The notes: generated from the letters alone by a model not told the origin. A DNA stretch of 7,111 nucleotides from an uncultured Bdellovibrio sp. (GCA_937871355.1 CALMPX010000202.1:1-7111), one strand, 5' to 3'; positions 1 through 6,365 are shown, counted from the first letter of the stretch. Numbers and translations are program-made.

Positions 1-12
1 CATTATAAATAA

Positions 13-879
13 CTAACGAATAACATTATTCATTCTATCCATATTTATTTGAATAGTTGCTAAGACAAGATCATAACAAGTCTGTAAAAATACAGAATCT
101 AGTATAAGCTCATCAACTGATTTATTTTCTGTATTGAGGCTCATCAAATCAATAGGTTCATGAATCTGCGCATGCACATGAGCCGGCCAAATGGGAACAA
201 GATACCCCAGACCAAAAGTAAAATACGTCAACAGAATGACCGCCCAGATGGGTAAAAAAAACGAAGTGACAAAGGCCACGAGACTGGCGTAGACGACCTG
301 TGATAGAGAAATTGGAAACCATTTTACTTTAAACAAAATGGGTAAAATCATAACATAAGACATGACACGAGATCGTACAAAGTTCGGATTGACGAAGTGA
401 CTTCCCGCAATCGATAGCGGAACAATGGGAACTTGATTTTTTAAAGCGACTTTAATCCACCCTTTTTTTTGATCAAAATCGCAGATTTCGCGTTCTGAAT
501 AAGTCCGCATCGCCTCGTAATTTCCGCCGGGAAAAACCAAAACAGAATGACCCTCCAAAAAGGCTTTCTGAGAGGCTTCATAGGATGCGGGAATACAGCC
601 CACCTTATTCATCATCATACTAATCAAAGGAAAACTAAAAAAGAATCGATGAGCTAAGACATTACAAATGGGGTGACCTTTAAATCGAGCTTCCCAGGCA
701 TCAAGTAGCATGAAGCCTTCGATAATAACACCTACGCCATGATTTCCGACTAATAAATATTGTTGTTGTGGTTGGAGCTTATCCATACCGACAACTTGGC
801 AACCGAATAATGATTTTAAAATTGGTAAAAGATATTTTCGAGATTTAGAAATGAAAGCAGCACTGCGCTTGTTTATCAT
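13..879 (-). CDS. Lysophospholipid acyltransferase family protein (MGAT/DGAT-like LPLAT)
   Basis: This 288-residue protein probably transfers an acyl chain to a glycerolipid-type acceptor at the inner membrane; the exact acceptor cannot be read from sequence. Visible motifs are the LLVGNHGVG block (residues 42-50, putative catalytic His47) and FPGGNYEAMR (116-125), the acceptor/phosphate-binding block typical of the LPLAT superfamily MGAT-like branch. The classical HX4D is absent: the first acidic residue after His47 is Glu54. A long hydrophobic stretch at about 174-232 suggests one or two membrane segments placed late in the protein. The start is constrained: an in-frame TAG lies 12 bases upstream and the next in-frame start is Met32. 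No Shine-Dalgarno is visible at either candidate. It follows the lipoprotein gene by 36 bases and is likely the last gene of a three-gene operon. Family call is firm, substrate unknown. Confidence 0.85.
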   Translation of the reverse strand: MINKRSAAFISKSRKYLLPILKSLFGCQVVGMDKLQPQQQYLLVGNHGVGVIIEGFMLLDAWEARFKGHPICNVLAHRFFFSFPLISMMMNKVGCIPASYEASQKAFLEGHSVLVFPGGNYEAMRTYSEREICDFDQKKGWIKVALKNQVPIVPLSIAGSHFVNPNFVRSRVMSYVMILPILFKVKWFPISLSQVVYASLVAFVTSFFLPIWAVILLTYFTFGLGYLVPIWPAHVHAQIHEPIDLMSLNTENKSVDELILDSVFLQTCYDLVLATIQINMDRMNNVIR

Positions 880-904
880 GAAAACAAACTAACACCAGTG
901 CTGC
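857..904 (-). promoter_or_regulatory. Two-part hairpin enclosing the acyltransferase start codon
   Basis: In the minus-strand mRNA an outer 8-bp perfect stem (GCAGCACU, 897-904, with AGUGCUGC, 857-864) encloses an inner stem (GUUUGUUU, 882-889, with AAACAAGC, 867-874, one U-G wobble). The 7-base apical loop (875-881) contains the AUG at 877-879. The stems are separated by an internal loop of 2 and 7 bases. There is no ribosome binding site and the structure begins 12 bases after the upstream lipoprotein stop codon. A ribosome finishing that gene could melt the outer stem, so termination-coupled initiation is a plausible role. Pairing is read directly; function is inferred. Confidence 0.5.
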
Positions 905-915
905 GCAAAGTACAA

Positions 916-1797
916 TTAAGGATTTACGACTTCGTAAGACTTAACTGCATTCTGAACGTGATTTAAAGCGGCATTATAACGAGCGGCTTGTTGACTATTT
1001 TGAGTCGAATTGCCAGCTGTGAAAGCTCCCACTTTGTAGTACTTAGTCATTCCGGCTAATATACCATTCCAATTTCTTTTGGCGGCCATTGGATCTAATT
1101 GAACCGATAAGGCCTCATTAAAATCAGGCATCAAAACAAAAATAGAAACTTGAGTTTTGATTTGATCTGCAAAAGGCAGCTTTAATATTTTTTCGATGCT
1201 TTCGTTATAACTGATAGCCGCTTCTATTGCTCCGACATCGACGAGTTGATCTTGTTTGTATTTCTCAGACATCAAAACATTCTGTATAAAGTAAAACCGT
1301 AAAGCCAAGATGTTGATGACTGTACTTGAATACTCTTCTGAATTTGATAAACGATTTAACAATTGATTTACTTTAGCCTCAGGCAAGAATCCACTAATGG
1401 CGGCCAAAACATTAAATAATCCAACTTTATTCATTTCAAATTCGATCGCGGCTGGATCATTCATATCGTATGATTTTCCAGGATTGTTATCGTCATAACG
1501 CAATGTCGTTACATCTTTGAGTTTAATGTAAATGTAGGGAACTAATTCGTCATCGACGTTCATATTCTCGGCGGCTTTTTTAGCCCATGGGATTATGTCA
1601 GTTGGAATCGGAGATAATTTTTTATAATTTTTAGAATCATTCAATTCTTGAATAGCTGTTTTCACCGTTTCTTTACGAGCTAAATCATCTGTTTTAGAAG
1701 CAATAGTATCCATTTTAGAAGGTGTATCAAACATCTTGTCGAGCTTTGCACACGAAGAAATAAACAACGAAACAATAAGTAATAAAGTTATTTTCAT
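916..1797 (-). CDS. Lipoprotein of unknown function
   Basis: A 293-residue predicted lipoprotein. The N-terminus has a Lys, a hydrophobic stretch (residues 3-13) and a lipobox ISSC with Cys16 as the acylated residue. The segment after Cys16 (about 19-50) has spaced hydrophobic Leu/Met/Ile residues among charged ones and may form a short coiled coil or flexible tether. The rest (about 60-293) looks like a helical globular domain with no motif I recognise. The start is supported by an AAAGGA site six bases upstream. It lies 15 bases after the chalcone-isomerase-like gene and 36 bases before the acyltransferase gene, so the three are probably cotranscribed, hinting at an envelope or lipid-related role. 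No Asp at position +2 (Ala17 follows Cys16), so by the enterobacterial rule it would go to the outer membrane; whether that rule holds here is unknown. Confidence 0.8.
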   Translation of the reverse strand: MKITLLLIVSLFISSCAKLDKMFDTPSKMDTIASKTDDLARKETVKTAIQELNDSKNYKKLSPIPTDIIPWAKKAAENMNVDDELVPYIYIKLKDVTTLRYDDNNPGKSYDMNDPAAIEFEMNKVGLFNVLAAISGFLPEAKVNQLLNRLSNSEEYSSTVINILALRFYFIQNVLMSEKYKQDQLVDVGAIEAAISYNESIEKILKLPFADQIKTQVSIFVLMPDFNEALSVQLDPMAAKRNWNGILAGMTKYYKVGAFTAGNSTQNSQQAARYNAALNHVQNAVKSYEVVNP

Positions 1798-1803
1798 AAA
1801 TTA

Positions 1804-1809
1804 TCCTTT
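1804..1809 (-). promoter_or_regulatory. Ribosome binding site of the lipoprotein gene
   Basis: AAAGGA on the minus strand with a six-base spacer to the ATG at 1797. It lies in the 15-base gap after the preceding stop codon and fixes the lipoprotein start. Confidence 0.75.
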
Positions 1810-1812
1810 AAC

Positions 1813-2448
1813 TTAGTACACAGGGTTTAATAATTGAGATTTTAAATTTTCTAAACCTTTATCAGCAGGAATACCTAACCAAATTGAAAGAACTTTTGTC
1901 ATAACAGATTCAGAAGCTGTTAAATTTTGTTGTTTACCTTCTGCATCTTCGTAATGAAAATCAACTTTTGAAGGATCAGCATTTTTAGTTAATAATAAAG
2001 TTAAATCTTTACCTTGGATTCCATCAGCGCCGTTTTCGATAACTGCCAATACTTTTTTAAGCTCTTCATCAATCGTGTAACCGTTGGCATCTAAAGCTTC
2101 TTGAAAAGATGTCGCTAAAGATGAGGCTTCAACCGTACGTAACATGGAAATTTTTAATACAACTGTTTGAGCTCCTGTAGCTAATGAAGTCAAAGCTCCA
2201 GCATCATGAGCAAAACCTGTTTTATTATCAGAGAACAATTGAAGAACATAAACTTTGGCGTTTACAAATAAAACTTTTTTAACGCGTAATCCGGCACCTA
2301 AAAGATCGAGTTTAGACCCATCAGCCATAGTTGCTGAATTATTTAGGTTAACACCTTCAATATCTTTTGCTCCTTTGTCAAAGCTAACAAGTGCTGCTTG
2401 AGAAACTAAAGACATAGACATAAGTAAAGAAAAAATAATCTTTTTCAT
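1813..2448 (-). CDS. Periplasmic chalcone-isomerase-like (CHI-fold) protein
   Basis: A 211-residue exported protein. The signal peptide is residues 1-18 (MKK, hydrophobic core, SQA before Ala19). The mature part matches the bacterial chalcone-isomerase-like family: LLGAGLRVKKVLFVNAKVYVLQLF (about 49-72) resembles the family's NGAGVR..FFKVYVAGLYL block, LKISMLRTVEASSLATSFQEAL (98-119) the following strand-helix unit, and WLGIPADKGLENLKSQLL (190-207) the C-terminal block of the fold. Bacterial members are not flavonoid enzymes; CHI-fold relatives in plants bind fatty acids, so lipid binding is possible but inferred. An in-frame ATG at 2502 would add 18 residues; the start at 2448 is preferred because it has an AAAGGAG site and begins a proper signal peptide. 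First gene of the probable three-gene operon. Confidence 0.85.
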   Translation of the reverse strand: MKKIIFSLLMSMSLVSQAALVSFDKGAKDIEGVNLNNSATMADGSKLDLLGAGLRVKKVLFVNAKVYVLQLFSDNKTGFAHDAGALTSLATGAQTVVLKISMLRTVEASSLATSFQEALDANGYTIDEELKKVLAVIENGADGIQGKDLTLLLTKNADPSKVDFHYEDAEGKQQNLTASESVMTKVLSIWLGIPADKGLENLKSQLLNPVY

Positions 2449-2453
2449 AAGAA

Positions 2454-2460
2454 CTCCTTT
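2454..2460 (-). promoter_or_regulatory. Ribosome binding site deciding the CHI-like start
   Basis: AAAGGAG on the minus strand with a five-base spacer to the ATG at 2448. This strong site selects 2448 over the upstream in-frame ATG at 2502, which would place residues in front of the signal peptide. Confidence 0.85.
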
Positions 2461-2470
2461 ATATAAGTTA

Positions 2471-2498
2471 ATTTTAAAGTCAATTTGAAGAGAACAAA
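2471..2498 (-). promoter_or_regulatory. Candidate promoter for the CHI-like / lipoprotein / acyltransferase run
   Basis: On the minus strand TTTGTT (2493-2498) and TAAAAT (2471-2476) are separated by 16 bases. Transcription would start near 2464 and leave a short leader carrying the AAAGGAG site. The hexamers are imperfect and the region is AT-rich, so chance matches are easy; a TTGACT at about 2480-2485 has no well-spaced -10. Confidence 0.3.
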
Positions 2499-2554
2499 CC
2501 ATAATTCGTTTGAGATTGTCACGGCGATATTTTAAAGGTTAAAAAGCGTAGTAT

Positions 2555-2571
2555 AAATTACAGTGTAATTT
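2555..2571 (-). repeat. 17-bp AT-rich inverted repeat after the flavoprotein gene
   Basis: AAATTAC-ACT-GTAATTT on the minus strand: seven-base perfect arms with a three-base centre, starting immediately after the nitronate monooxygenase-like stop codon. A U-run (CUUUUU) follows only about ten bases later, so it is at best a weak terminator. It could equally be an operator for the genes to the left. Confidence 0.45.
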
Positions 2572-4029
2572 TTAAAGGCCTAAATAGCGAATAACATCAG
2601 AGGCTTTATAACCATTCTCAGCGGCATTTTGCGCTCCACAGCTTTTTAAAATCTTAATCAGATTATTGAGATCATCACCTGCTGTAATCAATGGTTTCTC
2701 TAAAGTATTGTCACTTTGCATTTGTGCCATGCCGATATCGGCCATCAAGGCATTGCATAGACACTTACGACCTTGGGTATCAGATTCAAGGCCACCCTTT
2801 TTAAGATAGTCTTTAACCGGTTCTGCCGGGCAACGTTGTTTAACCGAACCGTCTTCTGCTTTGTAAGCATGACGAAGATATCCTAAATCGCAAATACGCA
2901 TTCGACTTTGATAAATAGATTCTTCTGAAACGGTATCATCTAAACGAACGGCTTTAAAAGGAAACCCCGTCGGAGATGAAACTGGATCAGTGAAAACCCA
3001 ACCATTTTCAGGAGATTTTCCTTCGTGAATTTGTGCAATCACTTTTCGCTTTAAATCTTTATCAAAACCAGATTCATTACAAAAGGCAAACAGCGTACCA
3101 ACTTGGATACCGTGAGCTCCTTGAGCACAAACTTCTTTAATTTTTTCTGGTGTGGCATAATATCCGGCCATCCAAAAGGGAAGCTCGAGCGCTTTCATTT
3201 CGTTTAAACACACTTTATCACGTTCTCCGTAAATAGGCTCGCCGAGATGATTTAACTTCATCGGACCACGCGGAGGCGCGTTGTGCCCACCGGCTAAAGG
3301 ACTTTCTACAATAAAACCTTCTATGCTCCCAGTTGATTTCTTTTTAAGGCTTAACGCCAAAGTACTGGAAGATACAATTGGAAAAAAATAAGGCCGTTTC
3401 AATGGCTTAAAGAAAACTTTTCCCAAGACTTCAGACGGATTAAAAGTCGTTACAAAATGCTCTTCGGTGGTACTTCCGACAACGGGAACTTTTAATGAGG
3501 CTTCTAGATTTTGACTTAATAAATCCAACGCTCCAGGAATTTCTCGTGGAATTCCGGCTCCCATAATCACGTAATCGACATCGGCTAACATCGCTCCGTA
3601 AAGGCAAGCTAAATTCGGCAGCACTACTTTTTCTAATAAATTAATTCCAACTTTTCCCGCGTGACCTTCTTTAGCTAAAAATACTTCAACAAAGCTTGCG
3701 ACCATAGTTTGTTGTAAAAGCGTCATCGACGATTTCAAATTATAAAGCGGAGCTCTTTTGTAGGGCTGATCCTTCGACTTTCCACCTTCAATAAAATACT
3801 GTTCCAAAATAAGCGCTACAATGGGCTGAGAAGGAAAATGCGACAGAGCACGACGAATGGATCCGTCTAAATCACCATCTTGTAAGCGACGCACGAGAAC
3901 TGAATTAATGGCCGTACCCGAGACCACGCCAAGATGACCTAGTTGTGAAACGGCTTTTGCTAAGGTCCAGTTCGAAACGGCGATGCCCATTCCGCCCTGA
4001 ATCAAACGAGGATGTTGGATTAAATTCAT
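2572..4029 (-). CDS. Nitronate monooxygenase-like FMN flavoprotein (2-nitropropane dioxygenase family)
   Basis: A 485-residue TIM-barrel flavoprotein; family members bind FMN and oxidise alkyl nitronates. Visible motifs are the N-terminal PRLIQGGMGIAVS (7-19), the AGGHN-containing block (246-250, His249 at the catalytic position of the family's AGGH motif) and the FMN phosphate-binding block GAHGIQVGTLFAFCNES (304-320). It is clearly longer than typical 310-380-residue enzymes. The extra C-terminal part carries a cysteine set (Cys380, Cys400 and CLC at 423-425) in the context CDLGYLR...RCPAEPV...GRKCLCNAL. I recall this arrangement from a long-form subfamily; the substrate of that group is not known to me. 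The Shine-Dalgarno is weak (AGGGA about 12 bases upstream). A 109-base gap precedes it and no convincing promoter is visible there, so it may be read through from the membrane protein gene. Confidence 0.85.
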   Translation of the reverse strand: MNLIQHPRLIQGGMGIAVSNWTLAKAVSQLGHLGVVSGTAINSVLVRRLQDGDLDGSIRRALSHFPSQPIVALILEQYFIEGGKSKDQPYKRAPLYNLKSSMTLLQQTMVASFVEVFLAKEGHAGKVGINLLEKVVLPNLACLYGAMLADVDYVIMGAGIPREIPGALDLLSQNLEASLKVPVVGSTTEEHFVTTFNPSEVLGKVFFKPLKRPYFFPIVSSSTLALSLKKKSTGSIEGFIVESPLAGGHNAPPRGPMKLNHLGEPIYGERDKVCLNEMKALELPFWMAGYYATPEKIKEVCAQGAHGIQVGTLFAFCNESGFDKDLKRKVIAQIHEGKSPENGWVFTDPVSSPTGFPFKAVRLDDTVSEESIYQSRMRICDLGYLRHAYKAEDGSVKQRCPAEPVKDYLKKGGLESDTQGRKCLCNALMADIGMAQMQSDNTLEKPLITAGDDLNNLIKILKSCGAQNAAENGYKASDVIRYLGL

Positions 4030-4086
4030 CCGAAAACAATATCCCTAACGATGCGTGAATACAATCAGTTAAGGATAGAAAAGTGC

Positions 4087-4143
4087 TTATTTTTTCTTCT
4101 CGGCAGGAGTTTTCTGAGAGGCGTCGTCCGTGTTTTTTCTATT
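4087..4143 (-). other. Orphan coding-like tail after the membrane protein gene
   Basis: In the frame one base off the membrane protein, the gap reads NRKNTDDASQKTPAEKKK followed by TAA (4087-4089). No start codon precedes it in that frame: a TGA lies at 4150-4152. Removing one A from the AAAA run just before the membrane protein's TAG stop would join it to that protein. The hydrophilic Pro/Ala/Glu/Lys composition resembles a genuine cytoplasmic C-terminal tail. It may be a remnant of a longer gene, a sequencing error or chance. Confidence 0.35.
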
Positions 4144-4606
4144 TTGCTTTCATATTTTTCATGACTTCGACTTCGCTCTTAAGCTTACTCTCTGTAGGAA
4201 AACGACTTAAGTAAACAATTAAGGAAATTAAAAATAAGGCTGAGGAGATTTGATCATTATTAGTATGAACCTTAGTTAAAAATCCCATAATGGCGCAGGC
4301 CTCATTTAAGGCCAGTGAAAAAATAAAAGGGGTAAATAGTATTTCAACAGTCATTTGATCTAAAGGTAATTTTAAAGATTTTTTAAGCAGACTTGGAATC
4401 ACAAAAGAGGCGATGATCGCGATCAATCCAAGACCAAAAAATAATTGTGGATTAATTGGATTGCGCACCACTTCTGATGGTTCAACTATTTTAAAAGCGA
4501 GAAAGGCTAAAACAAAATGCGAAGACAAAATTCCAAACCAAATTAATCTCATAATCTGTAACATCTTCGTATCGTTTTCTGAGTTGGATAAAGTAGACTG
4601 AATCAT
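4139..4606 (-). CDS. Small four-helix membrane protein of unknown function
   Basis: A 155-residue integral membrane protein. Hydrophobic segments lie at about 18-40, 53-74, 88-110 and 118-134, with a short polar N-terminus and a Lys/Glu-rich C-terminus. The third segment contains ALNEACAIMGFL (99-110), an acidic-residue helix pattern reminiscent of proton-translocating c-type subunits and of several uncharacterised small membrane families; I do not assign a function from it. The start is supported by GAAAGG with a five-base spacer; later in-frame Met15 and Met19 lack such a site. It has its own likely promoter and is separated by 101 bases from the JmjC gene upstream. The reading frame ends at TAG within an A-rich run, and the sequence beyond it looks coding in another frame, so the C-terminus may be truncated. 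Confidence 0.75.
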   Translation of the reverse strand: MIQSTLSNSENDTKMLQIMRLIWFGILSSHFVLAFLAFKIVEPSEVVRNPINPQLFFGLGLIAIIASFVIPSLLKKSLKLPLDQMTVEILFTPFIFSLALNEACAIMGFLTKVHTNNDQISSALFLISLIVYLSRFPTESKLKSEVEVMKNMKAK

Positions 4607-4611
4607 ACAAA

Positions 4612-4617
4612 CCTTTC
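4612..4617 (-). promoter_or_regulatory. Ribosome binding site of the membrane protein gene
   Basis: GAAAGG on the minus strand with a five-base spacer to the ATG at 4606. It supports Met1 over the internal methionines 15 and 19. Confidence 0.65.
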
Positions 4618-4628
4618 GTTATGTAAAT

Positions 4629-4658
4629 ATCTTACGAAGACTATAAAATCTAAGTCAA
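4629..4658 (-). promoter_or_regulatory. Probable sigma-70-type promoter of the membrane protein gene
   Basis: On the minus strand TTGACT (4653-4658) and TAAGAT (4629-4634) are separated by 18 bases, predicting a start near 4622 and a leader of about 16 bases carrying the GAAAGG site. It lies between the JmjC stop codon and the membrane protein start, as expected for a separate transcription unit. Confidence 0.5.
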
Positions 4659-4664
4659 CCTTAG
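4650..4664 (-). repeat. Interrupted palindrome over the -35 box
   Basis: CTAAG-GTTGA-CTTAG on the minus strand: five-base arms flanking a five-base centre, overlapping the TTGACT -35 hexamer. Position and symmetry would fit a repressor site, but the arms are short and chance occurrence is likely. Confidence 0.25.
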
Positions 4665-4707
4665 CTCTTATGAATGCAGACCTAGTTTTTGGACTTGATT
4701 ATTTTAG

Positions 4708-5649
4708 TCATTCGTTATCTGATTTTTCTAACAACCCGCTTTCAGTTAACAATTTCGTCCCAGAAAGAGCAGGAAGCTCGGTGGATAATTTCTTAACTAA
4801 AACTTCAAAACGAGATAGAGCTTGCGCTTTGCGATTTTTGTCAGACGAACTCAGTCCATCGGCGAGTTCACGCCAATCGGAAGACGTTAACAAAAATTCT
4901 TGTAGTGATTTTGTAAAGACATCAGCCCATGTCGGTTGACTAAAAGTAAAATTTAAAGATAGAGAATCTTCGAATGTGGTTGTGGCATGCCAGTATCCAC
5001 GCGGAACAAATAAAACGCATCCTGGCTCCATATTAATTTCAATCGCATCTTCTGGTGGTTCATCTAAAAGAACATCATGACATTGCTTTTCTAAAGCCGC
5101 AGACATCTCTAATGAGCCTGTGGTGAATCGTTCCGTCGGATTTTGAACTGAAGTATTCGGTGCTAAAATCCATTGCTTGCTGCCTGATATTTGAATAATA
5201 AAATTCGCGTTCGCATCAAAGTGCAACCGTGTACCTCCACCTGATGGCGTCGCATAGGCGATAGATCGGGCTTTGCACAGATCATTTTCCCCGCCTGTAA
5301 CCAGACCCAAATCTCGACGAATTTGATCTAAAGACTGGGAAATCACTGAGTTTTGCGTCTGCATAGAATCAAAAACTAAAGTCATACTGTTTCGATAAGC
5401 TTTTAAAGCGTCTTGGGGATCCAAATGAATCGAGCTGTATTCATCATCATAATCCGGCAGACAGGCGCGCACTTTTAATGAACGAGTCTCGACTAAATTT
5501 TCGATATCATGTAATTGCTGAATGTCAAAAATTGCTTTAAGTTTTCCTTTTGCTGCGGGAATAAATAAATGAGAATGCGGCCAGTAACTTTTGAAAAAAT
5601 CTTCTGTCGTTATCGGCTTGATCAATTCAGTGAGATTAATATTTTTCAT
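4708..5649 (-). CDS. JmjC-type Fe(II)/2-oxoglutarate oxygenase (Cupin_4, RoxA/MINA53-like)
   Basis: A 313-residue protein of the JmjC/Cupin_4 group, which contains ribosomal-protein hydroxylases such as bacterial RoxA (YcfD, acting on L16) and human MINA53/NO66. The iron triad is visible: HFD gives His143 and Asp145, and FVPRGYWHAT gives the distal His221. GSKQW (156-160) supplies the Lys159 expected to contact 2-oxoglutarate. The preceding NSMTLVFDSM (87-96) matches the strand that precedes the barrel in this family. At 313 residues it is shorter than RoxA (about 370), with a reduced C-terminal region, so the substrate could differ. The ATG overlaps the stop of the upstream PAP2 gene by four bases (ATGA) and its own Shine-Dalgarno is poor, so it is probably translated by coupling. 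Substrate and cellular role are not deducible here. Confidence 0.85.
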   Translation of the reverse strand: MKNINLTELIKPITTEDFFKSYWPHSHLFIPAAKGKLKAIFDIQQLHDIENLVETRSLKVRACLPDYDDEYSSIHLDPQDALKAYRNSMTLVFDSMQTQNSVISQSLDQIRRDLGLVTGGENDLCKARSIAYATPSGGGTRLHFDANANFIIQISGSKQWILAPNTSVQNPTERFTTGSLEMSAALEKQCHDVLLDEPPEDAIEINMEPGCVLFVPRGYWHATTTFEDSLSLNFTFSQPTWADVFTKSLQEFLLTSSDWRELADGLSSSDKNRKAQALSRFEVLVKKLSTELPALSGTKLLTESGLLEKSDNE

Positions 5650-6359
5650 TCGATCAGCAACTTTTTATATTTTTCAATATCATTCTTATAACGAGGTGAT
5701 TTAATAACTTCGTCATATAAGATTTGTCCCATTTTTTTACCGCCGACAATATCAGAAGGATGATGAACGCCAGCTAAGACCCGATCCTGTGCAATGACCT
5801 CCGCGCGATCCTTAAACTGAATCGATTTGTCCGGAAAGAGGTCTGACAAAACTAAGGCGTACAATACCGCTAAAATTGAATGTCCACTTGGGTAAGAAAG
5901 ACTTTTTTCAGTCGGAATGCACGGCGCTAAATCTTTTAAGTAATCATAAGGTCTAGTTCGATTATAGTTTCTTTTAATTTGACCGATATAAAATCCGGCG
6001 TCGGCGCGGAGTTGGTCAAACAACGGGATTAAAATATTAATTTGTTTTTCATCGAGGCTTCCGTAAGGTTTGCCGTAAAAATTTTGTAGATTGGTCATCA
6101 CTTCTGAATTGGCTCGTTCGCAATCTTTTTCAGTACGAGATTTTTGTAATTTTCTTAAAACAAATTCATCCACACTTTGAGCTGCACTTCCTTTTTGAGG
6201 ATAATCAGAAATCTGAGCTTTAATGTCTTCATATAATTCCGAACTGAGGTAAACGGGTTTACCTCCCGCAACAATAGATGAAGCATTGATATTTGAACTT
6301 GGTGTATTTTGACAGGCTAAGAAGTTAAAACTGAGAATAAGTATAATAATTAATTTCAT
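5646..6359 (-). CDS. PAP2 / class A acid phosphatase-like lipoprotein
   Basis: A 237-residue exported phosphatase, probably hydrolysing phosphomonoesters or lipid phosphates in the periplasm. The signal sequence ends in a lipobox-like FLAC with Cys16. All three PAP2 motifs are present: KRNYNRTRP (129-137, KX6RP), SYPSGHS (155-161, catalytic His160) and DRVLAGVHHPSD (192-203, RX5HX3D with Arg193, His199, Asp203). The usual Ser before the third-motif Arg is Asp192. SYPSGH and the single N-terminal lipid anchor without multiple membrane helices favour the class A acid phosphatase type over lipid-A or undecaprenyl phosphatases. The frame is open up to an ATG at 6491, but that codon lies inside the terminator hairpin and would put 44 residues before the signal peptide; 6359 is preferred. 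There is no Shine-Dalgarno and the promoter sits at leaderless spacing. It overlaps the JmjC gene by four bases. Confidence 0.85.
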   Translation of the reverse strand: MKLIIILILSFNFLACQNTPSSNINASSIVAGGKPVYLSSELYEDIKAQISDYPQKGSAAQSVDEFVLRKLQKSRTEKDCERANSEVMTNLQNFYGKPYGSLDEKQINILIPLFDQLRADAGFYIGQIKRNYNRTRPYDYLKDLAPCIPTEKSLSYPSGHSILAVLYALVLSDLFPDKSIQFKDRAEVIAQDRVLAGVHHPSDIVGGKKMGQILYDEVIKSPRYKNDIEKYKKLLIE

Positions 6360-6365
6360 AGTACT

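Noticed and set aside
99..174. Mobile element or integration scar near the left edge
   Set aside because: This stretch is simply the C-terminal coding part of the acyltransferase; no terminal repeats or transposase fragments anywhere in the window.
2449..2502. 18-residue N-terminal extension of the CHI-like gene
   Set aside because: The AAAGGAG site and signal peptide both point to the start at 2448.
4030..4086. Promoter for the nitronate monooxygenase-like gene
   Set aside because: AT-rich hexamers occur but none has acceptable -35/-10 spacing; not reported as a feature.
4413..4601. Plus-strand open frame of 62 codons
   Set aside because: Antisense to the membrane protein gene; composition is a shadow of its hydrophobic codons.
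4670..4939. Plus-strand open frame of 89 codons
   Set aside because: Lies almost wholly antisense to the C-terminus of the JmjC gene, has no recognisable protein features and no convincing ribosome site.
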